From Paenibacillus silviterrae (GTDB lineage: Bacteria > Bacillota > Bacilli > Paenibacillales > NBRC-103111): a stretch of 64,000 nucleotides of DNA. The position numbers and the translations under genes are program-made. Under the pieces are notes generated by a model that saw only the letters and a program-made list of their open reading frames with translations, was not told the DNA's origin and did no database searches. The DNA is taken from NCBI RefSeq assembly GCF_030167925.1, contig NZ_JASKUT010000002.1, positions 558,001-622,000 on the forward strand, written 5' to 3'. Each line of letters starts with the position of its first letter. Within the stretch, counting starts at the first letter, position 1. This document shows positions 1 through 7,914 of the stretch, one piece after another.

Positions 1-1
1 A

Positions 2-247
2 AAGCATTGGCGGCAGGGATATATGACGGAAATTGTCCAAGGCGTCATCACATTCGGGTTCGAGGCCATGGAGCTGTACCGTATCGAAGCCTTCACGAAT
101 CTGGACGCGATGCCCTCCATCCGGCTGTTGCAGAAGCTTGGGTTTCACGAGGACGGGATCTTACGGGGGTATTCCTTCTTTCATGGAGCGTATGCGGATC
201 AACGTTGTTTCTCTCTCTTGAAAAACGAACGGACCCATACGGGATAA
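2..247 (+). CDS. GNAT family N-acetyltransferase, C-terminal part
   Basis: The reading frame is open from the window edge, so the start lies upstream and only about 81 residues are visible. The visible part has the RimJ/RimL-type acetyltransferase ending: WRQGYMTE, then FGFEAMELYRIEA, then the NxxS-type helix (DAMPSIRLLQKLGF) and the final strand EDGILRGYSFFHGAYADQRCFSLL. The QGYMTE segment is part of the acetyl-CoA pyrophosphate-binding region, and the KLGF segment follows the last helix of the fold. Known members acetylate protein N-termini, amino acids or antibiotics; nothing here shows the substrate. A methionine at 23 lies inside the conserved fold and is not a credible start. Confidence 0.8.
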   Translation, partial: KHWRQGYMTEIVQGVITFGFEAMELYRIEAFTNLDAMPSIRLLQKLGFHEDGILRGYSFFHGAYADQRCFSLLKNERTHTG

Positions 248-258
248 TCTTTGTGCCA

Positions 259-306
259 TTGACATTGCATTCGTTTTCTATAAAATAAGAATATACGTTC
301 TTATTT
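259..306 (+). promoter_or_regulatory. Promoter with palindromic operator for the flavin-reductase-like gene
   Basis: TTGACA at 259-264 and TAAAAT at 281-286 are spaced by 16 bases. A perfect inverted repeat with nine-base arms, AAATAAGAA (283-291) and TTCTTATTT (298-306), separated by six bases, overlaps the -10 element and the predicted start of transcription. This position is typical of a repressor operator (MarR, ArsR, TetR or HxlR type). No regulator gene is next to it in the window, so the repressor is unknown. Confidence 0.6.
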
Positions 307-322
307 ATTGGAGGCTGCTGCC

Positions 323-934
323 ATGCACAAGGAGTCCGTTCAAGAGCACCAAGTCATACAACCTAGCATTTTATATTACGGCACACCCGTTGTCCTGTTA
401 ACCACCCTGAACGAAGACGGCACAACGAATATTAGCCCGTTATCCTCCTCCTGGGCGTTGGGGCATTATATCGTTCTGGGGATTGGGGTAGGCGGGAAGG
501 CTATGGAAAACCTAAGAAATCACGCGGAATGTGTGATCAATGTCCCGGATCCGAGTCTTTGGAGGCAGGTCGAGGCACTGGCTCCGCTAACGGGCAAGGA
601 TCCTGTGCCGGATTATAAATTACAAATGTCCTATCGGTATGAAAAAGATAAGTTCGGCGCTGCCGGGCTTACGAGCCAGGCGTCGGAGCTGGTGCAGCCA
701 AGCCGGATCAGGGAATGTCCGCTGCAAATCGAGAGTGCCGTAAGGAACATTCGCATTCCCGAGCACAGTCCGAGCTTTGCTATTGTCGAAGTGGAAGCAC
801 TTCGGGTCCATGCACGCCGGGATATTGTCAAAAACGAGAATCACGTAGATGCATCCTCCTGGAGTCCGTTAATTTATAACTTCCGGCATTACTTCGGACT
901 GGGGACAGAGCTTGGAAAGACGTTTCGTGCGTAA
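323..934 (+). CDS. Flavin reductase-like (FMN-binding split barrel) family protein
   Basis: A 203-residue soluble protein. The N-terminal part (YYGTPVVLLTTLNEDGTTNISPLSSSWALG) matches the flavin-reductase-like split-barrel family that binds FMN and reduces flavin or acts as a small flavoprotein oxidoreductase. The following segment (VGGKAMENLRNHAECVINVP) is the usual second block of the family. The start is ATG 323, eight bases after GGAGG at 310-314; a TTG at 308 that overlaps the binding site is rejected. The gene is monocistronic: it has its own promoter with a palindromic operator and a terminator directly after the stop. This suggests regulated expression, perhaps in response to a redox or electrophile signal, but the partner oxygenase, if any, is not visible here. 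Confidence 0.8.
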   Translation: MHKESVQEHQVIQPSILYYGTPVVLLTTLNEDGTTNISPLSSSWALGHYIVLGIGVGGKAMENLRNHAECVINVPDPSLWRQVEALAPLTGKDPVPDYKLQMSYRYEKDKFGAAGLTSQASELVQPSRIRECPLQIESAVRNIRIPEHSPSFAIVEVEALRVHARRDIVKNENHVDASSWSPLIYNFRHYFGLGTELGKTFRA

Positions 935-943
935 AATGGAAGG

Positions 944-974
944 CCCTGGGCGTAGCCTGGGGTTTTCTCTTTTT
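944..974 (+). terminator. Rho-independent terminator
   Basis: Arms CCCTGGGC (944-951) and GCCTGGGG (955-962) pair over eight bases with two G-U pairs and a three-base loop, followed by TTTTCTCTTTTT. Confidence 0.7.
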
Positions 975-1018
975 ATGGGTAATAACTTCGCAACCACGGA
1001 TTGAGCACTTAAAGTATG

Positions 1019-1047
1019 TTGCGTACGACGTAGTTCTTTGGTACTAT
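1019..1047 (+). promoter_or_regulatory. Candidate sigma-A promoter
   Basis: TTGCGT (1019-1024), a 17-base spacer and TACTAT (1042-1047) lie 35 bases before the YHYH-protein start codon. Confidence 0.45.
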
Positions 1048-1081
1048 GGTTAAGGAATTTTACATATAACAGGAGATGGCA

Positions 1082-1768
1082 ATGATGAAATTGACCAAAA
1101 TGCTCATAACCGGCATGGTATTATCTCTGGCCCTGACATCAAGTGCTTGGGCACATTCGGGAAGAACGGATGCAAGCGGGGGACATAACTGTTCTGCTTC
1201 TTCGAAGGCTAAGGGTTTATGCTCCGGATATCACTATCATAATGGCGGCACGTCTTCCGGAGGAGGTTCTTCATCGGAAAGCAACGTGGTAACCCCTCCG
1301 GCAGCAAGTTATTCTGCGCCTAAAGAGGTCATCCCTGACGGCCACGTAAAGGTCACTATTCCATCGTATAGCATTTATGTGAATGGGACTGCCGTACCGA
1401 ATTCCATGTTAAAGTATCCTGTCATTTCGTATAAGGATATTACGTACTTTCCAATGACGTACAAATTTACACAAGCCTTAGCAATCGAATCGGCATGGGA
1501 CCAAGAAGTCGGCTTTGTAATTCGGAAAACAAACAATAAGGCAAACAAGCTGGAGTTCGATTACGGCAGCGCATCGGATAAGCTCTATGCGAAACAACCG
1601 GATTTCAATGTATTCGTGAACGATGCATGGGTTGATAATGGTAAGGAAGAGTATCCGCTTCTTGTGCTGAATGATGTGACTTATTTTCCAATGACCTGGC
1701 ACTATGCTGTGGATGAGCTTGGACTGACTATTAAGCTGGAAAACAATAATTTTTACATATCCAAATGA
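1082..1768 (+). CDS. Secreted YHYH-domain protein with two copper-amine-oxidase-N-like repeats
   Basis: A 228-residue exported protein. Residues 1-24 form a signal peptide ending in SSAWA. The mature protein starts with HSGRTDASGGHNCS and GYHYH, the YHYH motif found in small secreted Firmicute proteins. A Gly/Ser linker follows, then two related segments of about 55 residues, each with an x-VNG/VND strand, a tyrosine-proline step and YFPMT (near residues 95-150 and 175-225). These resemble the copper-amine-oxidase-N-like domain common in Paenibacillus surface proteins. The start was chosen because AGGAG (1071-1075) touches ATG 1076 but lies 6 bases before ATG 1082; ATG 1085 is also possible. 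The biological role is unknown; the histidine-rich motif could bind metal, which is inference. Confidence 0.7.
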   Translation: MMKLTKMLITGMVLSLALTSSAWAHSGRTDASGGHNCSASSKAKGLCSGYHYHNGGTSSGGGSSSESNVVTPPAASYSAPKEVIPDGHVKVTIPSYSIYVNGTAVPNSMLKYPVISYKDITYFPMTYKFTQALAIESAWDQEVGFVIRKTNNKANKLEFDYGSASDKLYAKQPDFNVFVNDAWVDNGKEEYPLLVLNDVTYFPMTWHYAVDELGLTIKLENNNFYISK

Positions 1769-1770
1769 AA

Positions 1771-1805
1771 AAGTGAAAGCGACGAATTATCCGTCGCTTT
1801 CACTT
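1771..1805. terminator. Bidirectional terminator between convergent genes
   Basis: Perfect 14-base arms AAGTGAAAGCGACG (1771-1784) and CGTCGCTTTCACTT (1792-1805) run into a T-run on the plus strand and are preceded by an A-run that serves the minus strand. It sits between the YHYH-protein stop and the IclR stop. Confidence 0.85.
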
Positions 1806-1823
1806 TTTTCCTTATTCGGCTTC

Positions 1824-2579
1824 TTACTTCCTGTAGCCAAGCTGAAGGGAGATATCCTGCGCCGTCTGGGTAACCAGCCTCGTAAATACGGGGATGGCCG
1901 GTGTCACACGGTCGCTCGGACCGATCATGCTGATCGAGGCATTGACCGTTCCGTCCGCATCATAGATGGGAGCGGCAATACCCGTCACTCCGACGTTACG
2001 CATGTCCGAGCTTAGCTCGAAGCCCTGCTCGCGTATGGTCTCGAGTCGTGACTTGAGCTCGTCCGCATTTTTCATGGAATAAGGGGTAAAGGTCTGCATT
2101 TCCCCCGTAAGCACTTCCTTAATAAAATCAGGGCTTCGAAAGGCAAGGATAGCCCGCGATGCGGATGTAGCGTAGAGCGGAAAGCGGCGATAAGCCTCCA
2201 CATTGAACCGGATCGGATGCACAGAGTCAATTTTGTTCACATAAATAGCTTCGTTCCCGTCTCTGACGCAAAGACAGACCAGCTCCTGGGTCGTTTCGGC
2301 AAGCCGCTGAAGGAAGGGCTTCGTGAAATCGACCAAATTATGATTCTTGAGCACGCGATTGCCAAGCTCCAGAAGGGTATAGCCGAGCGCATACTGCTTG
2401 TTAGCGGGGTTCTGCTTAATGAAGCCCTCGCTTTCCAGCGTCATGAGAAGCTTATGAACCGCGCCCTTCGATAGCTCCAGGTGACGGCTAAGCTCGCTTA
2501 CGCCCATTTCCTTGTCCGACGTAAGAAATAGCTTTAATAATCGGCAGCTGTTCTTGACTGAAGATAAGTGATTATCCAT
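1824..2579 (-). CDS. IclR family transcriptional regulator
   Basis: A 251-residue regulator with the IclR layout: an N-terminal winged helix (residues about 8-65, MGVSELSRHLELSKGAVHKLLMTLESEGFI) and a C-terminal effector-binding domain (about 80-248) with the typical blocks GNRVLKNHNLVDFTKPFLQRLAE, LYATSASRAILAF and GVTGIAAPIYDADG. IclR proteins bind small carboxylate or sugar-acid ligands and usually control the divergent or adjacent operon. It is divergently transcribed from the ABC-importer/peptidase operon, with 244 bases between them that hold two tandem palindromes, so it is the likely regulator of that operon. The ligand is unknown. Confidence 0.93.
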   Translation of the reverse strand: MDNHLSSVKNSCRLLKLFLTSDKEMGVSELSRHLELSKGAVHKLLMTLESEGFIKQNPANKQYALGYTLLELGNRVLKNHNLVDFTKPFLQRLAETTQELVCLCVRDGNEAIYVNKIDSVHPIRFNVEAYRRFPLYATSASRAILAFRSPDFIKEVLTGEMQTFTPYSMKNADELKSRLETIREQGFELSSDMRNVGVTGIAAPIYDADGTVNASISMIGPSDRVTPAIPVFTRLVTQTAQDISLQLGYRK

Positions 2580-2720
2580 GGGGTGTAAGACTCCTTAGAT
2601 GGGGTAGAGACCTAGAGACCGTCATCGACACGGCAATTTACGTGTAGTGTAGCAGAAGAGGTAGGGGATGACTAGTCAAAAAATGATCAAAAAACGTTAA
2701 CAATTTCGTAATTATTGATT

Positions 2721-2796
2721 GCGTTAATACGGTAACGCATGCTATTATCTTACTATACATTTCACAAATAGTAAACAATGTTCACACATAGTGAAC
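2721..2796. promoter_or_regulatory. Candidate IclR operators and promoter region of the importer operon
   Basis: Two palindrome-type sites lie one after the other: TTTCAC-N5-GTAAAC at 2760-2776 (imperfect) and GTTCAC-N5-GTGAAC at 2780-2796 (perfect), with starts 20 bases apart, about two helical turns. A further inverted repeat GCGTTA-N6-TAACGC is at 2721-2738. TATTAT (2743-2748) and TACTAT (2751-2756) are candidate -10 elements, so the tandem sites fall at and just after the start of transcription. That fits repression by the divergent IclR protein. Confidence 0.5.
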
Positions 2797-2823
2797 GATT
2801 TACAACACGAGGAGGATATTTTA

Positions 2824-3939
2824 ATGAAAAAATGGGGATCAATTGTTACAATTGCAGCATTGTTCGGGACCTTGCTTGCGGGCTGCGGAACAGCAAGCAC
2901 ACCAAAGCCGGCAGAGAATACGGGAGCGGCTCCTGCTGCGGGAACGCCTGCTGCGCTGGTACCGGAGAAGCAGCTGGTCATCGCCGGTAACGGCGCTACC
3001 GTTGAGCAGATGATGAAGGATGAGATTTTCAAAAAATTCAATCAGAAATATCCTGACGTTAAGCTGACTTATGTTTCCGGAGTTTCCACAGAGATCGTGG
3101 CCAAGGTCAAGGCACAGAAAGCCGCTCCGCAAATCGACGTAACGATCATTGAAGGCGGGGAGCAGGAAGCCGGACGCGTCGAAGGTCTGTGGGATACACT
3201 TTCGGATAAAGATATTCCGAACATGAAGAAGGTAGGCGAGGACCTGAAGGTTAAGGATAACAGCGGTGTTGCCGTCAACTTCACACCGATGGGTATTTCC
3301 TATAATGCAGAGATGGTGAAGGCGAAGGGCCTCCCGGTACCGGGATCGTGGAACGATCTGGCGAAGCCGGAAATGAAGGGGAATATTACGCTCTCCGAGG
3401 TATCCAGCAACTTCGGCCGTTCCGCTCTCATCATGCTGGCTTACGCAAACGGCGGCTCCGAGAAGAATATGGATCCGGGCTTTGAGAAGCTCGCAACGAT
3501 CGCCGGGTATATGCCTACCTTCGCGAAGAGCGCAGCTCAGCTGCAGCAAAATCTGCAGAACAAATCGGCGGCCTACACGGCGTGGACTATGGCTAGAAGC
3601 TTGGTACAGAAGGATGCCGGGCTGGATCTGGAATTCGTCATTCCGAAGGAAGGCGCGAACCTGGTTCCTAACGTAGCCACCATTGTTAAAGGCGCTAAGA
3701 GCCCTAATGCCTCCAAGCTGTTCATTGACTTCCTGCTGACCGACGAAATTCAGACGATGTACGGGGAGAAGCTCTATTACAACCCGGCGACGGATGTTAA
3801 GCTCTCTGGCGACGCGGCTAAGAAGCTGAGCTTCGACCGCAGCAAGGTCAAGAAGTTTGACCTTGAGGTTGTAGGCGGCAATACACCGGTATGGCTAGAC
3901 CGCTTCAACAAAGAAATTGCACCTAAAGTCGGAAAATAA
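2824..3939 (+). CDS. ABC transporter substrate-binding lipoprotein (polyamine/iron type)
   Basis: A 371-residue extracellular binding protein. A lipoprotein signal is at residues 1-20, with the lipobox LLAGC and Cys at about residue 20, followed by an Ala/Pro/Gly linker. The fold is the type found in PotD/AfuA-like binding proteins (GNGATVEQMMKDEIFKKFNQKYPD, then FTPMGISYNAEMVKAKGLP and SWNDLAKPEMKGNI). It should deliver the ligand to the two permeases encoded downstream. The start is ATG 2824, seven bases after GAGGAGG; upstream methionines overlap the operator. It is the first gene of a five-gene operon. Family members bind polyamines, iron, thiamine or 2-aminoethylphosphonate, and the ligand cannot be read from sequence. 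Confidence 0.88.
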   Translation: MKKWGSIVTIAALFGTLLAGCGTASTPKPAENTGAAPAAGTPAALVPEKQLVIAGNGATVEQMMKDEIFKKFNQKYPDVKLTYVSGVSTEIVAKVKAQKAAPQIDVTIIEGGEQEAGRVEGLWDTLSDKDIPNMKKVGEDLKVKDNSGVAVNFTPMGISYNAEMVKAKGLPVPGSWNDLAKPEMKGNITLSEVSSNFGRSALIMLAYANGGSEKNMDPGFEKLATIAGYMPTFAKSAAQLQQNLQNKSAAYTAWTMARSLVQKDAGLDLEFVIPKEGANLVPNVATIVKGAKSPNASKLFIDFLLTDEIQTMYGEKLYYNPATDVKLSGDAAKKLSFDRSKVKKFDLEVVGGNTPVWLDRFNKEIAPKVGK

Positions 3940-3949
3940 GGTGAGTCGA

Positions 3950-5053
3950 GTGAGTAAAAGCATAGATGTAGAACTCGTCAATATTCAGAAAAAATTCGGA
4001 GACAACGTGGTCGTTGACAGCTTCAACCTGCAGATTGAGAAAGGGGAATGCATCTCCTTTCTCGGTCCTTCCGGGTGCGGGAAAACAACTACGCTTAACA
4101 TGATCGCAGGCTTCCTGGAGCCGGACCAAGGCGACCTTCTCATCAAGGGCAAACGGATGAACGGCGTACCTTCCAACAAGCGCGAGCTCGGCATGGTGTT
4201 CCAGACGTATTCGCTTTTCCCCCATATGACTATTTTTGAGAATGTGGCCTACGGGTTAAAGCTCCGTAAGGTTGGCAAGGCGGAGATTGCCGAACGCGTA
4301 CGCAAGGTACTGGAGCTAGTCAAGCTGCCCCATGTAGCCGACCGTTACCCGAAGCAGCTTTCCGGCGGCCAGCGCCAGCGCATCGCTATTGCCCGTGCGC
4401 TAGTGACGGAGCCTTCCCTGCTGCTGCTCGACGAACCGCTAAGCAATTTGGATGCGAAGCTGCGCGAGGAGCTGCGGGATGAGCTGAAACGGCTGCAGCA
4501 GGAGATCGGGGTTACGACGATTTTCGTTACGCACGATCAGGAGGAAGCCTTATACTTATCCAACCGGATCGTGGTGCTGGATCATGGCAAGGTAGAGCAG
4601 ATCGGCACGCCGTGGGACATTTATAACCGCCCTGCTTCGGAGTTCGTACATACGTTCATCGGCAAGTCCAATCGAATGCCGGGCGCGGTGTTGAAATCGG
4701 AAGGAGAGCAGCTGCTGCTGAGGACGGAAGCGGGCTTCACCCTGCAGGCCCCGGCTAGGGGGCGAACGTTTACCGGGAGCCAGCCTGTATCCATCTATGT
4801 AAGACCAGAGAAGATCCGGCTGGTGGTGGCGGATACCGCTGCTGAGAGCGCTAATCAGGTTAAGGGGACGGTAAAGCTGACCTCTTTCCTTGGAGCTTAC
4901 ACGGAATGCGAGGTTGAAGTCGGTGGCGATGTGCTGACCGTTCGGATTGAAACCGGGAGTGACGACGCCGTACTCACTGCAGGTTTAACGGTCTTCTTGC
5001 AATGGAAGTCCGAGGATGTATTTGTATTCGCAAGGAAGGGGAACGAGCGATGA
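3950..5053 (+). CDS. ABC transporter ATPase (PotA-like)
   Basis: A 367-residue cytoplasmic ATPase. It has a Walker A motif (GPSGCGKTT), a Q-loop (FQTYSLFPHMT), the signature LSGGQRQR, a Walker B motif (LLLLDEPLSNLD), an H-loop (VTHDQEEA) and a C-terminal TOBE domain from about residue 250 (VYVRPEKIRL). These identify an importer ATPase of the spermidine/putrescine-iron group. The start is GTG 3950, preceded by AAGGTGAG; an in-frame TTG at 3917 lies inside the upstream gene and is unlikely. Its stop overlaps the next start by ATGA, so it is translationally coupled to the permeases. Confidence 0.92.
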   Translation: MSKSIDVELVNIQKKFGDNVVVDSFNLQIEKGECISFLGPSGCGKTTTLNMIAGFLEPDQGDLLIKGKRMNGVPSNKRELGMVFQTYSLFPHMTIFENVAYGLKLRKVGKAEIAERVRKVLELVKLPHVADRYPKQLSGGQRQRIAIARALVTEPSLLLLDEPLSNLDAKLREELRDELKRLQQEIGVTTIFVTHDQEEALYLSNRIVVLDHGKVEQIGTPWDIYNRPASEFVHTFIGKSNRMPGAVLKSEGEQLLLRTEAGFTLQAPARGRTFTGSQPVSIYVRPEKIRLVVADTAAESANQVKGTVKLTSFLGAYTECEVEVGGDVLTVRIETGSDDAVLTAGLTVFLQWKSEDVFVFARKGNER

Positions 5054-5907
5054 ATCAAGGACAAAGCCGCGGGGCACGAACGGCTCTCCTGCTGCTTGCT
5101 CCCGGGCTCGCGGTGATTCTGGGCGTATTCCTGCTTCCTATGTTGTACATCCTTCTGCTGAGCTTTCAGGACAAGCACGAAGCCTTTTCTTTCGAAAATT
5201 ATGTATTGCTGGTTAAGGATCCGTATTACCTGCAAATCCTATGGCGCACGATCAAGCTCAGCCTGCTTACCGTGGGAGCATGCTTCCTGCTGGGCTACCC
5301 GGTTGCAATGTATATGGCTCAAACGACAGGCAAGATGAGGGGAATCATTACCTTCTTAATAATCTCTCCCCATCTGGTGAGCGTCGTCATCCGGAACTTC
5401 GGCTGGGTGGTCATTCTCGGCGACAAAGGCTGGGTAAACGAAACCTTGCTTAAGCTCGGATTGATCGACAAGCCGCTCAAGCTGCTCTACAACGAGCTGG
5501 GCGTCGTGATCGGATTAACGGATTCCTTTATCGTCTACATGATCTTGGCGATTGCAACAAGTCTCTATCAGATCGACGGCTCCTTATACAAGGCAGCCAG
5601 CATACTGGGGGCCGGGAGGCTGCGCACCTTCTTCACGGTAACCCTGCCGCTTACGCTGCCGGGAATGGTGGCGGGTACGACATTGGTATTCAGCTTGTCG
5701 ATGAGTGCTTTTGTCACCCCTGCATTAATGGGGGGAACCAGCGTGAAGGTACTGCCGGTGATTACCTATGAGAAGGTAATGGCCCAGCTGAATTGGCCGC
5801 TGGGAGCGGCGCTCGCTTTCCTTCTGCTCGCTTCCACGATTGCGCTGGTCACCTTGTTTACCCGCCTTGTGGAGACGAAGCGCTATAAGGAGGTGTTCTC
5901 CTCATGA
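5050..5907 (+). CDS. ABC transporter permease (PotB-like)
   Basis: A 285-residue inner-membrane protein with about six transmembrane segments (first at residues about 10-32, LLLAPGLAVILGVFLLPMLYI) and the permease EAA-type loop near residues 195-215 (YKAASILGAGRLRTFFTVTLPLTLPG), which docks onto the ATPase. It overlaps both neighbours by four bases (ATGA at 5050 and 5904). With the next gene it should form the membrane channel of the importer. The first methionine of the longer open frame lies within the ATPase gene; ATG 5050 follows GGAAGGGG. Confidence 0.92.
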   Translation: MNQGQSRGARTALLLLAPGLAVILGVFLLPMLYILLLSFQDKHEAFSFENYVLLVKDPYYLQILWRTIKLSLLTVGACFLLGYPVAMYMAQTTGKMRGIITFLIISPHLVSVVIRNFGWVVILGDKGWVNETLLKLGLIDKPLKLLYNELGVVIGLTDSFIVYMILAIATSLYQIDGSLYKAASILGAGRLRTFFTVTLPLTLPGMVAGTTLVFSLSMSAFVTPALMGGTSVKVLPVITYEKVMAQLNWPLGAALAFLLLASTIALVTLFTRLVETKRYKEVFSS

Positions 5908-6707
5908 GCCGGAAATTCAGTCCGCTGGGAGTCATTACGTTTTTTGTCGTGCTGTTCATTATCTCACCTTTGCTTGTCATCATACCGACGTCTCTGACCT
6001 CGGTGAAATATTTGTCGTTCCCGCCGGTAGGCTTTTCCTTTCAATGGTATGTCAAAATCTTCGATCGCCCTGAGTTTGTCGATTCGTTCTTGTTCAGTCT
6101 GCAGCTTGCGGCGCTCACGGCGGTCATTTCGACCATTCTCGGTACGCTGGCCGGGATTGCCTTGCATAAGTATAAGTTCCGGGGCAGCGGTATGATTAAC
6201 GGATTGCTTCTCTCGCCGCTAACTGTGCCTGCGCTCATTATCGGTATTGCAGCACTGCTGTTTTTTACCCGGATCGGGCTCGCCGGCACCTTCATCGGAT
6301 TGCTGCTGGCCCATGTGCTGATCTCAATCCCGTACGTGGTTCGGCTTGTACTGACCGGGCTCAGCTCCTTTGATTACACATTGGAGCGGGCAGCTTATAT
6401 CATGGGGGCCAAACCGTTCCATGTATTCCGGGACATTACGCTGCCGTTGATTAAACCGGCCATTATGTCCGGAGCGATCTTCGCTTTTCTGACATCTTTT
6501 GATAATGTGACGGTTTCGCTCTTCCTGGTTTCTCCGACGACAACAACGCTGCCACTGGCTATTTTCAGCTATATGCAGGAAACGTTGGATCCGCTTGTAG
6601 CTTCGATATCGTCGGTTGTTATTTTGCTTAGCTTGGTTTTCATCATTCTCTTGGAACGCGTGTATGGCTTGGACCGCTTGTTCGGCTCCAATTCGCATTC
6701 CCATTAA
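5904..6707 (+). CDS. ABC transporter permease (PotC-like)
   Basis: A 267-residue polytopic membrane protein, the second channel subunit of the importer. About six transmembrane segments are visible, the first at residues 8-27 (LGVITFFVVLFIISPLLVII). The EAA loop is ERAAYIMGAKPFHVFRDITLPLIKPA near residues 160-185. The start ATG overlaps the preceding stop (ATGA). The family and gene order (binding protein, ATPase, permease, permease) match the spermidine/putrescine-type importers. The following peptidase begins 18 bases after the stop. Confidence 0.92.
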   Translation: MSRKFSPLGVITFFVVLFIISPLLVIIPTSLTSVKYLSFPPVGFSFQWYVKIFDRPEFVDSFLFSLQLAALTAVISTILGTLAGIALHKYKFRGSGMINGLLLSPLTVPALIIGIAALLFFTRIGLAGTFIGLLLAHVLISIPYVVRLVLTGLSSFDYTLERAAYIMGAKPFHVFRDITLPLIKPAIMSGAIFAFLTSFDNVTVSLFLVSPTTTTLPLAIFSYMQETLDPLVASISSVVILLSLVFIILLERVYGLDRLFGSNSHSH

Positions 6708-6725
6708 TGGAGCTGCATTACCTTC

Positions 6726-7868
6726 ATGTTCACATCTATGATAGAGCAGTATAAACTATATCTACCGGAGCTGCTTCGGCTGCTTGAGGAAAGCGTCAAT
6801 ATGGATTCCCCTTCGCAAAGCAAGCTCCACAACGACCTAATGGCCGACTGGTACACCCAGCAGTTTGTAAGACTGACCGGGGGCAGCGTCCGGCGTGACC
6901 GCCACCCCGTTGCCGGCGATCGCTTGCTGTGCGAGGTAGGCGGCGGACCTGACCGGATCCTTCTGGTTGGGCATTACGATACGGTATGGCCGCTTGGGGA
7001 AGCGGAGCGGAGACCGTTTCGGAACGAAGGCGGGAAGGTATTCGGTCCCGGTGTTTATGATATGAAAGCAGGATTACTGCAAGCGATCTTCGCGATCAAG
7101 GCGCTTCAGGATACGGGTCACTTCCCTGTGAATAAAAGGGTTGTTCTTCTGATGAACAGCGACGAAGAGATCGGCAGTCCGAACTCTCGCGCTTTTATTG
7201 AAGAGGCGGCAAAGGGAGCGAAAGCGGCGTTCGTGCTGGAACCCCCGATGGAGCCGACCGGTGCGCTGAAGACGGCACGTAAGGGGAGCGGTCGTTACCA
7301 GCTGACGGTAACGGGCCGATCGGCGCACGCCGGAGTCAACCCGCAGCTTGGCGTGTCGGCGATCGAGGAGCTTGCAAGGAAGGTTCAACTGCTGCATGGG
7401 ATGACCGACCACACCCTGGGGACAACGATTAACGTCGGAGTCGTTCGAGGGGGGATCGGCGCCAACGTCGTTGCAGATCATGCGGAAGCTGAGATTGACG
7501 TAAGGGTCTCGACGCTGGAAGAAGCACTGCGGCTTGAGAAAGAGCTGACCGAGCTGAAGGCGAGTTTGCCGGATGCCCATGTGCAAATCACAGGCGGCAT
7601 GAGACGCCCTCCTATGGAGCGTACCTCCGGAACGGAAGCGTTGTTCGCACTGGCTCAAGAAATTGCCCGGGATGAACTCGGCTTCATATTGGAGGAAACG
7701 TCAACAGGCGGCGTAAGCGACGGAAATTTCACAGCTGCAGTCGGAACGCCTACGTTAGATGGACTGGGAGCACGGGGAGATCACGCGCATTCTCCTTTGG
7801 AGTATGTGCGGGTGGACGAGATCCCGGTCCGGGGCGCTTTGCTCGCTAGGTTAATCGAACGGTGTTAA
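6726..7868 (+). CDS. M20 family metallopeptidase (carboxypeptidase G2-like)
   Basis: A 380-residue cytoplasmic zinc peptidase. Expected metal and catalytic residues are present: H83 and D85 in VGHYDTVWP, bridging D112 in GPGVYDMKAG, E147/E148 in NSDEEIGS, E172 in VLEPP, and a late histidine in GARGDHAHSP. The dimerisation domain lies at about residues 185-295. M20 enzymes hydrolyse amide bonds of amino-acid conjugates such as glutamyl, acyl or aminoacyl derivatives. As the last gene of the importer operon it may cleave the imported ligand, which would then be an amide; that is inference. There is no signal peptide. The operon ends in a strong terminator directly after the stop. Confidence 0.9.
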   Translation: MFTSMIEQYKLYLPELLRLLEESVNMDSPSQSKLHNDLMADWYTQQFVRLTGGSVRRDRHPVAGDRLLCEVGGGPDRILLVGHYDTVWPLGEAERRPFRNEGGKVFGPGVYDMKAGLLQAIFAIKALQDTGHFPVNKRVVLLMNSDEEIGSPNSRAFIEEAAKGAKAAFVLEPPMEPTGALKTARKGSGRYQLTVTGRSAHAGVNPQLGVSAIEELARKVQLLHGMTDHTLGTTINVGVVRGGIGANVVADHAEAEIDVRVSTLEEALRLEKELTELKASLPDAHVQITGGMRRPPMERTSGTEALFALAQEIARDELGFILEETSTGGVSDGNFTAAVGTPTLDGLGARGDHAHSPLEYVRVDEIPVRGALLARLIERC

Positions 7869-7870
7869 AA

Positions 7871-7907
7871 AACAAGGACAGTCCGGAAGGTGAGGACTGT
7901 CCTTGTT
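7871..7907 (+). terminator. Strong terminator of the importer-peptidase operon
   Basis: Perfect 14-base arms AACAAGGACAGTCC (7871-7884) and GGACTGTCCTTGTT (7894-7907) with a nine-base loop. The T-run is short. Confidence 0.8.
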
Positions 7908-7914
7908 TGTGCGT

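Noticed and set aside
2839..3549. 236-codon open frame on the minus strand
   Set aside because: It lies fully inside the solute-binding protein gene, has no ribosome binding site and an Arg/Ser/Cys-rich translation without family features.
7074..7658. 194-codon open frame on the minus strand
   Set aside because: Antisense shadow of the M20 peptidase gene, whose catalytic motifs confirm the plus strand.
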